Source of the DNA: Lachnospiraceae bacterium
GTDB lineage: Bacteria > Bacillota > Clostridia > Lachnospirales > Lachnospiraceae
Assembly (NCBI GenBank): GCA_009774145.1
Contig: VSND01000112.1
Coordinates: forward strand, 1-8,630
Length of the DNA stretch: 8,630 bases
Direction of reading: 5' to 3'
The position numbers and the translations under genes were made by a program. The notes under the pieces are model-generated. The model worked only from the letters and a program-made list of their open reading frames with translations, made no database searches and was not told where the DNA came from. Each line of letters starts with the position of its first letter. Position 1 is the stretch's first letter. Shown one piece after another: positions 1-6,565 of this stretch.

Positions 1-385
1 TTTTTGTCTACCAGTGTGAGCGGATTACCCAGACAGTAACTGTAATCATTCAGACTGCCCGGCTTCATTATCGTTCCTTTATTGATATCTTCACCGGCAA
101 ACCTGCCTGTTCCCGGCAGATACTCTCTCGCCTGCGCAAAATACGAGCCTGCGGTCCTGTCCCGCTGATATCCGGTATACCCAAACGGCTGCAGTTCGCC
201 CTGATTTCCGTACCGGTCATTTCCGAATTCGTCATATCCGTACAGCGTCTGCCGCTTCCCGCCGGACTGTATCAGACGGACGGGACTTCCCAGTTCGTCC
301 TGCAGATAGATATGCGTGGCTTTTCCTTCTTTCAGAAAGGCAGTGTTGGCGTCCTATATATAGGTCTGGACGGAGACTCTCCCTG
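1..385 (-). pseudogene. Orphan Rhs core end (displaced tip module), 5' truncated and continuing past the window edge
   Basis: Reading leftward, this stretch encodes the last part of an Rhs/YD-repeat core. The series begins VQTYI, then a stop, then DANTAFLKEGK, DELGSPVRLIQ, GYDEFGNDRYGN, YLPGTGRF and YSYCLGNPLTLVDK, and runs off the window. It matches codons of the large rhs gene (1682-1952) without gaps at an offset of 1569 bases, with about a dozen mismatches in about 270 bases, mostly in third positions. A TAG at 354-356 replaces the TGG (Trp683) of the main copy. There is no start codon or ribosome binding site. After YLP (about position 113) the sequence departs from the main copy but keeps the conserved GRF...NxYxYxxNPLxLVD end of Rhs cores. 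In known Rhs loci such fragments precede alternative toxin tips with their own immunity genes. That the unseen part encodes one is an inference. Confidence 0.85.
113..383 (-). repeat. Direct repeat of the Rhs core end, copy in the orphan module
   Basis: This matches 1682-1952 in the same orientation with no insertions or deletions and about a dozen substitutions. Homology stops sharply at the YLP codons on one side and just upstream of SVQTYI on the other. Recombination between the copies would delete or swap the 1569 bases (523 codons) between them, replacing toxin tip plus immunity gene with the orphan tip in frame. Confidence 0.9.
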
Positions 386-426
386 TTTAAAAATGTGCTT
401 TCAAATTTTTGGTTTTATAGATCATC

Positions 427-936
427 CTATATCTTCCCCTTTTTGACCAGCACAAGAACGATTAAAAGTTCAATAAACAGCCCTAATCCTGCCACGCCGA
501 GAATCCATGCTGTTTTTCTCCTTTGTTTTCGTTTGTCCGCCAGAATCTCTTCTTCTGTCAATGGCGGTTTTCCTTTTACAAGACTGTGACCACATTTTGG
601 ACATGCTTCTATATAGACAGGAAAACAAGCTAAAGTTGACAGTCCTGCAGGTAGTGTACTTTTCCACGTATTTGGCAAAATATCATTACAATCTGGACAT
701 CTCCAGTATCTTTTTATTATTATTCTTGATGTCAATGGTGCAATAATATAAAGCCAGGCAAATACAGTTCCTAAAGACATTAATATATTATTAAACGCAA
801 CAGCCCCTGCTAATGATACTGTAAATGCCGGCAACATAGTATACAACAATATCAACGCCATTTTTCTGTCCGTTTTTTTATAAATCGGATTTCTTTTTGA
901 TTTTAATGCCGGACTTATTCGTTCTATATCGCTCAT
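427..936 (-). CDS. Three-helix membrane protein with zinc ribbon, candidate immunity protein for the upstream Rhs toxin
   Basis: This 169-residue protein has predicted membrane segments at about residues 26-48, 50-74 and 143-164. Between the second and third is a zinc-ribbon-like module, C80-x2-C83 and C112-x2-C115-G-H117. The N-terminus is basic, and a Lys/Arg-rich stretch (about 133-141) precedes the last helix. The start is set by GGAGG at 949-945, 8 bases before the ATG. The gene starts 14 bases after the rhs stop, so the two are almost certainly co-transcribed. Like the toxin tip, it is AT-richer than the Rhs core. I do not recognise the family. Its position straight after an Rhs toxin tip is where immunity genes sit in known systems, and a membrane protein would suit a membrane-acting toxin; that role is inferred. 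It could instead be an unrelated small zinc-ribbon membrane protein. Confidence 0.8.
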   Translation of the reverse strand: MSDIERISPALKSKRNPIYKKTDRKMALILLYTMLPAFTVSLAGAVAFNNILMSLGTVFAWLYIIAPLTSRIIIKRYWRCPDCNDILPNTWKSTLPAGLSTLACFPVYIEACPKCGHSLVKGKPPLTEEEILADKRKQRRKTAWILGVAGLGLFIELLIVLVLVKKGKI

Positions 937-944
937 CCACTAAA

Positions 945-949
945 CCTCC
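945..949 (-). promoter_or_regulatory. Ribosome binding site of the candidate immunity gene
   Basis: GGAGG lies 8 bases upstream of the ATG at 936 and just after the rhs stop codon. The immunity gene can therefore be translated even if rhs is not. Confidence 0.75.
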
Positions 950-950
950 A

Positions 951-1562
951 TTATTCTCCACACTCTATGCCATCAGATGCTGTATTTTGATCATTCACAA
1001 GTAATGGGATTAAAGCATCAGATACAATACTTGCTGCTGCACCATATATTGCGGAAATCACTACTGCAATTGGATGATAAGTGCCAAGTACCGATCCTAC
1101 AATACTACCCCAAATCCCGGAAAAATAACTTTGTCCCATTATTGACACTGCCGCATCCTCTTTTATTTCTTCATAACTCTTCCCCCTTGCTACCTCTGTC
1201 ATGAAAGTTCCCCAATATGCCGCCTGAGTATTTACAATCATTCCCATCATTACCTGCATACCTAAACTTCCGCTCCATAATCCAGGCACACAGGCTGATA
1301 AAACTATTATTGATGCATTTAATGCACCGCCACTGAATCCATCTACTGGATTCTCATCATTACGTGTATTAATCCAACCACCTATTACTCCACTTGCTAA
1401 AATAGAACTGGCAGCAAAAACCCCACCACCAACACCAAACGTTCCCACAGTCAGCACAACCGCTGCCGCCGCCGTTAATCCAGCAATTCCTAATTTTATC
1501 GCTGCTGTGGTATCAATATTTTCTTCACACCATTTCCCAACATTTTCAATAAATTCTGGCAA
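951..1562 (-). other. C-terminal toxin tip of the Rhs protein (residues 804-1006)
   Basis: This is the variable tip after the core-end motif. It starts LPEFIENVGKWCEEN. Its glycine-zipper-like apolar segments (for example TVGTFGVGGGVFAAS near 841-855 and SGIWGSIVGSVLGTY near 951-965) are separated by short polar linkers (NTRNDENPVDG, ARGKSYEEIKED). The tail NDQNTASDGIECGE is polar. By composition it could insert into membranes, in the manner of pore-forming toxins. It could also be a hydrophobic pre-toxin segment whose catalytic end was lost. The membrane nature of the next gene's product favours the first reading. Confidence 0.6.
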
Positions 1563-3971
1563 TGCCCCATTTCTGTCCATCAACATCAATGGGTTATTCC
1601 AACAGTACCCATACTCATTCAGTGTAAATGGGAAATCCGCCAGCCCTTTTATAAGATCCCTTCCCATGAACCGTCCAACTTCCGGCAGATACTCTCTCGC
1701 CTGCGCAAAATACGAGCCTGCAGTCCTGTCCCGCTGATATCCGGTATATCCGAACGGCTGCAGCTCGCCCTGATTCCCGTACCGGTCGTTTCCGAATTCG
1801 TCATATCCGTACAGCGTCTGCCGCTTCCCGCCGGACTGTATCAGACGGACGGGGCTTCCCAGTTCATCCTGCAGATAGATATGCGTGGCTTTTCCTTCTT
1901 TCAGAAAGGCAGTGTTGGTGTCCCATATGTAGGTCTGGACGGACGCTCTCTCTTTGTCCCGTTCGGATTTTTCAAGCAGATTATGGTACGGTCTTGTCAG
2001 ATCCAGAAGATACTCCACCTCCCGCACGGGATCGGCACATGCGATGATATATTCGGAGAACGGCGTCTCCGGAGCAAATCCGGTCAGCATATATTCCCGG
2101 ATGCCGGTCCGCTGGCCGAGGCCGTTATACCGGTATCCCGATACTCTTCCTTCTGCATTCATGGACAGGGACAGCCGGTTGGCTGCATCGTAGAGGTACC
2201 GGTGTTCCATGGAAGTTCCATGGCATACCGAAGTCAGATTGCCTCGGGCGTCATACTGACAGGTTCGTTCCAGGAGATCCCCTTCTTCCCGGATCAGCTG
2301 GTCCGCCGCGTTGTAGAAATAACGGGTCTGCTGATTTCCTTCCAGCTTCCGGGTCCGGTTGCCGAAGGCGTCATATTCATACTGACGGATACAGACGCCA
2401 TCCTTTCGGACTTCTGTCAGACGATACAGATCATCATACTGATACCGGTACATCCCATTGTCTCTGTACACCTGTTCTTTGACGTCTGCCGGAATGCCGT
2501 CGGAAACCAGCGGGGAGACTCTTCGCTCCCGGCGGACTGCTGTCCGGTTCCCTGACAGATCGTATTCGTATTCATATTTTTCCAGAATGCTTCCGTCCCT
2601 CTGATGTACGAGGCTCTCCAGATATCCCATGGAGTTGTAACGATAACTGGTGCAGATATGATCCGGACCGGTCTTTTCTGTCAGACGGCCTTCCGGATCA
2701 TAGGCATACCTCACCTCCTGCTCTCCGTCCGACAGGCGGGAAAGACGGGACCGTTCATCGTATTCATAAGACACTCTGCGGCCGTCCGGGTACGTGATCT
2801 GTTCCCGTTCGCCCATGGTTCCCCACCGGTAAGAGACTTCTCTTCCCATGGCATCCGTCACTTTTCTGACCCGCCCTGCCAGGTCCGGCTCTATCCTGGT
2901 TATGCCGAGCCAGTCCTGGATCTGAATCAGCTGCCGCAGAGCATTATAAGTAAACGAGACACTCCGCCCGTCTGCGTAGGTGATCCGCTCCATATCCCCG
3001 GAGGGATTGTAGGCATAGCGGGTGACGTACCCGTCCCGGTCTGTTCTGGCGGATATTCTTCCGGAAAGGTCGACGGTGTAGTGTTCTTTCTGCCCCAGCG
3101 GATCGATCATGGTTTCCACCGCTCCGGACGGGCCGCGTTCATACCGGGTCAGCCGCACCTGGTCTTCCGGATATCCATCCGGAAGAGACAGCCGTCCTTC
3201 GCTGTTCAGAAACCTGTTCATGCCTTCATGCCGGCAGACCGCGGTCAGTCCGCCCATGGTGTCGTATGCATATTCTGTCCGGTTGCCGCCGGCGTCCAGC
3301 ACCGATGTCAGCCTGCCGCCGGGAGAATATTCATACCGGGTTACATGACCCGGTGCATCCGTCACGGAAATCACGTTTCCAACAGCGTCATAGGTATATC
3401 TTTTTTCCTGACCGGCGTGGTTCTGTACCGATACCAGACGGTTCAGGCAGTCGTAAGTATACTTTAACTGCCTGCCGCCCGGATCTTTCTGAAGGATCAG
3501 ATTCCCGTTCCGGTCATACTCGTAGCAGGTCACGGTTCCATCCGCAGCGCTTTTTCTCGACAGCTTTCCGTTTTTTCCATATTCACAGACGGTTCGGCGG
3601 CCTTCTGAATCTGTGACGCACGCAATCCTTCCCATGGTGTCATACGCATACCGGGTGGTATTTCTAGGGACGTCTGTCCCGGATATCAGCTGCCCGGCGG
3701 CATCATATTCATATCGGCAGCTGTTTCCGGCGGCATCCGTCACACGGATCCGGTTGCCTTCTGTATCGTATCCGTATTCTGTAACGGCTCCCGACGGATC
3801 GGTCGTACGGATGAGACGGTTTCTTTCATCATATTCCATAACCGTACGGTTTCCTTCCGGATCCATGATCCCGGTCCGGTTTCCGTTGGGATCATATTCA
3901 TAGCGTATGGTCCCGCCTGTGGGAAGCACGATCTGTTCCAGACGATTCCGGCGGTCGTACAGATACATCAT
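951..3971 (-). CDS. Rhs/YD-repeat polymorphic toxin, 5' truncated, with hydrophobic C-terminal tip
   Basis: The open frame has 1006 residues. Residues 1 to about 680 are a dense series of YD repeats (YEYDxxGNR, YxYNxxG and similar) that would form the hollow Rhs beta-shell. The conserved end of the core follows: VQTYIWD near 683, DELGSPVRLI near 700, YLPEVGRFMGRD near 765 and NEYGYCWNNPLMLMD just before 804. Residues 804-1006 are a different domain, Gly/Ala-rich and hydrophobic, with long apolar stretches at about 824-868, 881-915 and 941-992; no nuclease, ADP-ribosyltransferase or deaminase motif is visible. The DNA turns AT-richer near the core/tip junction. Complete Rhs proteins are usually longer, with N-terminal export or anchoring domains. 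Here the frame opens at tandem ATG codons with no ribosome binding site, and the Rhs-like reading (LLPNGAQ) continues a little upstream before a stop. The gene has therefore probably lost its 5' end and may be a silent copy. Confidence 0.9.
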   Translation of the reverse strand: MMYLYDRRNRLEQIVLPTGGTIRYEYDPNGNRTGIMDPEGNRTVMEYDERNRLIRTTDPSGAVTEYGYDTEGNRIRVTDAAGNSCRYEYDAAGQLISGTDVPRNTTRYAYDTMGRIACVTDSEGRRTVCEYGKNGKLSRKSAADGTVTCYEYDRNGNLILQKDPGGRQLKYTYDCLNRLVSVQNHAGQEKRYTYDAVGNVISVTDAPGHVTRYEYSPGGRLTSVLDAGGNRTEYAYDTMGGLTAVCRHEGMNRFLNSEGRLSLPDGYPEDQVRLTRYERGPSGAVETMIDPLGQKEHYTVDLSGRISARTDRDGYVTRYAYNPSGDMERITYADGRSVSFTYNALRQLIQIQDWLGITRIEPDLAGRVRKVTDAMGREVSYRWGTMGEREQITYPDGRRVSYEYDERSRLSRLSDGEQEVRYAYDPEGRLTEKTGPDHICTSYRYNSMGYLESLVHQRDGSILEKYEYEYDLSGNRTAVRRERRVSPLVSDGIPADVKEQVYRDNGMYRYQYDDLYRLTEVRKDGVCIRQYEYDAFGNRTRKLEGNQQTRYFYNAADQLIREEGDLLERTCQYDARGNLTSVCHGTSMEHRYLYDAANRLSLSMNAEGRVSGYRYNGLGQRTGIREYMLTGFAPETPFSEYIIACADPVREVEYLLDLTRPYHNLLEKSERDKERASVQTYIWDTNTAFLKEGKATHIYLQDELGSPVRLIQSGGKRQTLYGYDEFGNDRYGNQGELQPFGYTGYQRDRTAGSYFAQAREYLPEVGRFMGRDLIKGLADFPFTLNEYGYCWNNPLMLMDRNGALPEFIENVGKWCEENIDTTAAIKLGIAGLTAAAAVVLTVGTFGVGGGVFAASSILASGVIGGWINTRNDENPVDGFSGGALNASIIVLSACVPGLWSGSLGMQVMMGMIVNTQAAYWGTFMTEVARGKSYEEIKEDAAVSIMGQSYFSGIWGSIVGSVLGTYHPIAVVISAIYGAAASIVSDALIPLLVNDQNTASDGIECGE
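1682..1952 (-). repeat. Direct repeat of the Rhs core end, copy inside the main rhs gene
   Basis: This is the partner of the repeat at 113-383. It encodes roughly residues 674-763 of the Rhs protein, from SVQTYIWD to AREYLPE. This conserved part of the core borders the variable tip and is where exchange of tips is expected. Confidence 0.9.
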
Positions 3972-3999
3972 CTGCGCACCGTTTGGCAGGAGAATTTTT

Positions 4000-4316
4000 G
4001 AAAGGTTTGTTTGTGAGTCCTTCGCTCACCATCATGCCGATGCAGGCATGGTTTGTGAGGCTGGCGGGCAAGAACCGGCTTCTGGAAAAGGAGATTAAAA
4101 TATTTTTCCAAAGGGTCGTTGTTGCTGCTCGCCCCGTAGGACAGTGTCTCAGGTCCTGTTACTGGTCCGCTTATAAAAATGGTACTTCTTGAATCTTCTT
4201 TCCATGATCCCTCTGCCTGCTTTTTTATATATTGTATACTGCTTCATTTTAGGTCTCCTCCTATGCCTAAAGCCTGATTTGCAACGCCAGTTTCATTGTA
4301 GCATAGGAGAATTTTT
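4000..4316. repeat. Non-Rhs segment flanked by a 12-base direct repeat, possible small mobile or insertion scar
   Basis: The 12 bases AGGAGAATTTTT occur at 3988-3999 and again at 4305-4316. The segment between separates the truncated rhs from its upstream genes. It holds an IS630-type leader copy (4255-4325) and about 250 bases with no convincing gene. A TTG-start frame on the plus strand (3983-4192) and an open frame on the minus strand without a start both cross it. Neither has a good ribosome binding site, and I recognise no family. The right flank is also part of the leader, so the repeat could be coincidental. Confidence 0.35.
4204..4235 (-). other. Stretch after a strong GGAGGAG site; short minus-strand reading frame of doubtful reality
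   Basis: Downstream of the second IS630-type leader, the minus strand shows AGGAGGAG followed by an ATG at about 4235, beginning MKQYTIYKKAGRG. This frame closes after about 32 codons and resembles nothing I know. In an intact element the transposase would start here, so this is probably a leader whose coding part has been replaced. Confidence 0.25.
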
Positions 4317-4325
4317 AATGATATC
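4255..4325 (-). repeat. Second copy of the IS630-type leader
   Basis: On the minus strand this copy contains TATGCTACAATGAAAC and ends in AGGAGGAGA. It shares this layout with 5635-5700, the region just upstream of the IS630-family transposase remnant. It also has a 9-base inverted repeat, CTCCTATGC at 4258-4266 and GCATAGGAG at 4301-4309. The TACAAT preceded by TGC could act as an extended -10 element, though no good -35 is visible. It is probably the end of a second IS630-type element that is otherwise gone. Confidence 0.45.
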
Positions 4326-4381
4326 CTTACCATTTCCAACTATTATATTCTCCCCCCAACATAGCTGGGGGATTAGGCCTT

Positions 4382-4912
4382 TCATTTATCCACTTCCTGC
4401 AATGTATCAAATATGTATTTCAATACTATCTGCCATTTCAAATACTCTGCTTCTGGATAAGTCATTGTTATAAGAAAAAGCTTTTCTCTAACTGTCCGTA
4501 CTGCTTTTATGTGATAAACACTCATATTATTTAATTCCATCTTCATAAAAAACCATCCCACCGGGCATTCTCCTGACCAATGCATATAAGATGGTGAAAG
4601 AGCATTCCACGGATACAAAAAACCAGTACATTTTCGCACCTCTTCTACTGCCTGCATTGTTTGATCTTTCCTTAATTCTTTATCAAATAGTTGAAATGAT
4701 ATCTGCACTTTTCCTTCCGAATCAGACAAAATCATTTCCGGACGATTTTCATATGGATAAAAAGAATCCTTTTTCACCTTGTCCATAAAGGACAGTTCTT
4801 CTGGAATCTTTATAATTACACCTGCTTCATCCAATTTTATCTTCTTTAAAATGATTGTATCTTGTATACTACTTTCTGTCTTCTGATTATATTGTGCTTT
4901 CATAAAAATCAT
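4382..4912 (-). CDS. DcrB/PsbP-like small protein, possible Rhs accessory or immunity factor
   Basis: This protein of up to 176 residues has no signal peptide or membrane segment. The pattern fits the DcrB/PsbP-like fold: a phrase at about 50-63 (SFYPYENRPEMILSD), a beta hairpin KVQISFQLF (68-76), VGWFFMKME near 118-126, and a final strand-helix VREKLFLITMTYPEAEYLKWQ leading into a C-terminal helix. Proteins of this fold act as adaptors for Rhs/PAAR effectors in Gram-negative type VI systems. Here no such system is visible, so the fold is only suggestive. The start is uncertain: ATG at 4912 overlaps the end of the IS630 remnant, and ATG at 4903 (MKAQYNQKTE) may be the native start. The native upstream region seems to have been replaced by the IS remnant, so expression is doubtful. 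The next minus-strand gene is the truncated rhs. Confidence 0.65.
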   Translation of the reverse strand: MIFMKAQYNQKTESSIQDTIILKKIKLDEAGVIIKIPEELSFMDKVKKDSFYPYENRPEMILSDSEGKVQISFQLFDKELRKDQTMQAVEEVRKCTGFLYPWNALSPSYMHWSGECPVGWFFMKMELNNMSVYHIKAVRTVREKLFLITMTYPEAEYLKWQIVLKYIFDTLQEVDK

Positions 4913-4919
4913 CTTTCAT

Positions 4920-5574
4920 TATAATAATACTCTTGACACTGATCTCGATCTCAGCCATATCCAGCCAGCTGCCATGCTTTGGAGTATAATGCCATTCGAA
5001 GCATTCTGTCAGCCGATGAGTTTCTTTCGACGGGAATGCTTTGTAAAGGGATGCCGGTAAATGCGTGTTCAGATTATCTATAACAGGGATAATCTTTTCT
5101 GTCCCCGGATACAGCACATAGGAAGTATACCTGAGGGTCTTCGCAAAATCCAGTACTGTCCGAGTTCCGTCACAACTGTTTCCTCCTGCCTGCCAGCGGT
5201 TCCGAAATCATAAAGACATCTGCAACACCATTACAGATATATACAGAATCCACCTTCTCAGGCCGTCCGGATTCACAGGGAATACTGATTTCCTTTATCA
5301 TCTGTTTATCCATTTCGTCTATGCAGACAACCGGATTGAGAGGATCATACGGCCGCTGGTAAACTCCCAGTACATCCTCCATTTTTGCCACAGATTCAGC
5401 ATCTGCCTGAGGAATATTGATACAATCATATGTCCACGATTTGTTTTCGGGTTTCTGATCCAGTTTTATAAGTATCTGTGCATGCCTAATGCGATATCCT
5501 TTCCCACCTTTTTGAACCAGCGCTTTGAGTTCCTGTATTTCACCATCTGTCAGAGTAACAACGTAACGTGGCAT
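4920..5574 (-). pseudogene. IS630-family transposase remnant (frameshifted, internally deleted, 3' truncated)
   Basis: The N-terminus MPRYVVTLTDGEIQELK starts at 5574, 8 bases after GGAGG (5587-5583). It is followed by the usual RRAQILL-like stretch (RIRHAQILIKLDQ). The rest of the helix-turn-helix region is cut short. The DDE domain follows: VVCIDEMDKQ (first Asp), GRPEKVDSVYICNG, and FMISEPLAGRR ending in TGA near 5170. The reading then continues in another frame from about 5190: TVLDFAKTL, KIIPVIDNLNTH (second Asp), HYTPKHGSWLDMAEIEIS (catalytic Glu). Homology stops near 4920, where it joins the next gene. All three catalytic motifs of IS630 transposases are recognisable, but in separate frames and with about 90-100 residues missing, so it is inactive. 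The full-length family is about 350-380 residues. Confidence 0.88.
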
Positions 5575-5634
5575 ATCTGCATCCTCCAATACCGTTTTAA
5601 AGAAGTATAGCAAAAATTGTTCATTTGGATCTCC

Positions 5635-5700
5635 TCCTAATAGCTGAAGTCTGGCGTGCAACAACAGTTTCATTGTAGCATAGAAGGATTTAGCTTTCAT
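5635..5700 (-). repeat. IS630-type leader upstream of the transposase remnant
   Basis: On the minus strand this reads TTCTATGCTACAATGAAAC, then a variable middle, then TTAGGAGGAGATCC. It aligns with 4255-4325 at roughly 70% by eye, with the parts TATGCTACAATGAAAC and AGGAGGAGA nearly unchanged. An ATG at 5700 overlaps the preceding gene's stop (ATGA) and reads in frame into the transposase. The residues encoded here (MKAKSFYATMKLLLHAR) look like untranslated leader rather than protein, so 5574 is the better transposase start. Confidence 0.5.
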
Positions 5701-6485
5701 TTATCAATAATCTGCATAAAGACGCTTATATCATCCCTCTTATCTCTCCAATAGCAGATAATTGCATTTAAGGGATATTCTCCTTCATATATGTGTCCAT
5801 GAATATTTGTAATACAGCAAATAAAATTATCGAGTGTTTCCTCCCATTTCCATTCTCCCCCACATTTATTTATAATTTCTTCTCCATATATAGCAGCAAG
5901 CCCAATCAATACAGGCTCTACCTCTTTAAAATTTTGTCCCCTGATCTTTAAAATTTCCTGATTGACTTTATTTATCACTTTTATAGTATCTGTTTCTTTC
6001 TCAATACCAAGTATCTTTCTATAATACATATTTAATTCTGTATGGTGTTCGTATAATTTCCTGTCTGTCTCAATCGTCGGTCTGGCATCTGTCCAGTGTA
6101 TACTTAATCTTTCCAGTTCATCCAGTCCATATTCTGCAATTATTTTTTTGAATATATCCAAAATCTCCAGAAATTCTTTTTTATCTTTCCATTGCCATCC
6201 CCCAAAATAAAAATTTTGTAATCTCGAATAATATGGATCTTTTTCCATTCTTACTTTACATAACAACTCATAGCCACTTGTTGTAGGATATTGATATGTA
6301 TTAGTTTTAAAAAAAATCCTCAGACTGCTTGGCAGTGCTATGTTGACCAGAATATACTGAACTACGGTGTTCCTCTTTCTTGAAAATGCAACTTCTTTCG
6401 AACCTTCAGATCGAATTGAAAAACCATATGGTGCTAACATATCTTCCATTATATCTCTTATTAACTTTATTTTTCGAAATTTCAT
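5697..6485 (-). CDS. Conserved-looking soluble protein of unknown family, candidate immunity or cargo protein of the Rhs locus
   Basis: The protein has 262 residues, with no signal peptide and no membrane segment. The N-terminal part (about 1-95) begins with a helix ending in APYGFSIRSEG, then beta-rich text (KEVAFSRKRN, VVQYILVNIAL, LRIFFKTNTYQY) that resembles small families in which a helix leads to 'GF' and a strand series (DUF4304-like; weak). A helical middle (100-120) is followed by a C-terminal part with VLIGLAAIYGEEIINKCGGEWKWEE (192-216) and a final FICCITNIHGHIYEGEYP. A 'GEx...GGEW' phrase of this kind is common in Firmicutes proteins found near polymorphic toxins, so an immunity role is plausible but unproven. 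The start is supported by AGAGGTG about 7 bases upstream. The stop overlaps the ATG at 5700. The gene upstream has been split by the insertion sequence. Confidence 0.8.
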   Translation of the reverse strand: MKFRKIKLIRDIMEDMLAPYGFSIRSEGSKEVAFSRKRNTVVQYILVNIALPSSLRIFFKTNTYQYPTTSGYELLCKVRMEKDPYYSRLQNFYFGGWQWKDKKEFLEILDIFKKIIAEYGLDELERLSIHWTDARPTIETDRKLYEHHTELNMYYRKILGIEKETDTIKVINKVNQEILKIRGQNFKEVEPVLIGLAAIYGEEIINKCGGEWKWEETLDNFICCITNIHGHIYEGEYPLNAIICYWRDKRDDISVFMQIIDK

Positions 6486-6565
6486 AAGTTCACCTCTTTA
6501 TAAATTTCGAGTACTCTCGGAAACCCCACAGCCCTTGAAAGCACAGCGTTTCCAATACACTCCAT
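6482..6565 (-). CDS. Short outward-reading frame at the left end of the insertion sequence (27 residues)
   Basis: The minus strand carries GGAGGTG (6580-6574), 8 bases, then an ATG at 6565. The frame MECIGNAVLSRAVGFPRV continues out of the element as LEIYKEVNL and ends in TGA at 6484-6482, overlapping the ATG of the 262-residue gene as ATGA. The ribosome binding site and overlap would permit coupled translation into that gene. The product has no known function. It may only be a lucky frame across the element boundary. Confidence 0.3.
   Translation of the reverse strand: MECIGNAVLSRAVGFPRVLEIYKEVNL
6490..6516 (-). pseudogene. 3' remainder of the small gene split by the insertion sequence
   Basis: Joined to 8630-8423 across the element, the minus strand reads HEYSKFIKR and then TGA at 6492-6490. 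This stop lies 4 bases before the ATG of the next gene and overlaps that gene's ribosome binding region, a typical tight operon junction. The reconstruction depends on GAGTACTC being a target duplication. Confidence 0.6.
6509..6516. repeat. Target-site duplication, left copy
   Basis: GAGTACTC lies directly outside the left terminal repeat and is identical to 8423-8430. The word is its own reverse complement. Confidence 0.65.

Noticed and set aside
391..401. TGTGCTTTCAA matching the inverse of 6535-6545 inside the insertion sequence end
   Set aside because: The 11-base match lies away from the element's terminus with no further homology, so it is probably chance.
1881..3467. Plus-strand open frames opposite rhs
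   Set aside because: They are antisense shadows of YD repeats. The repeated peptide patterns mirror the Rhs codons.
951..3971. Degenerate YD repeats considered as a CRISPR or tandem DNA repeat array
   Set aside because: The repetition is at protein level with varied codons, and there are no uniform spacers.
3983..4192. Plus-strand 69-residue frame starting MAGEFLKGLFVSPS
   Set aside because: It starts at TTG without a ribosome binding site, and its first codons overlap the Rhs-like sequence of the other strand. I had a feeling of having seen it as a spurious repeat-encoded frame but cannot support a function.
4351..4372. Hairpin TCCCCC...GGGGGA after the DcrB-like gene, considered as a terminator
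   Set aside because: The stem is only 6 bp with a 10-base loop, and no T-run follows on the minus strand.
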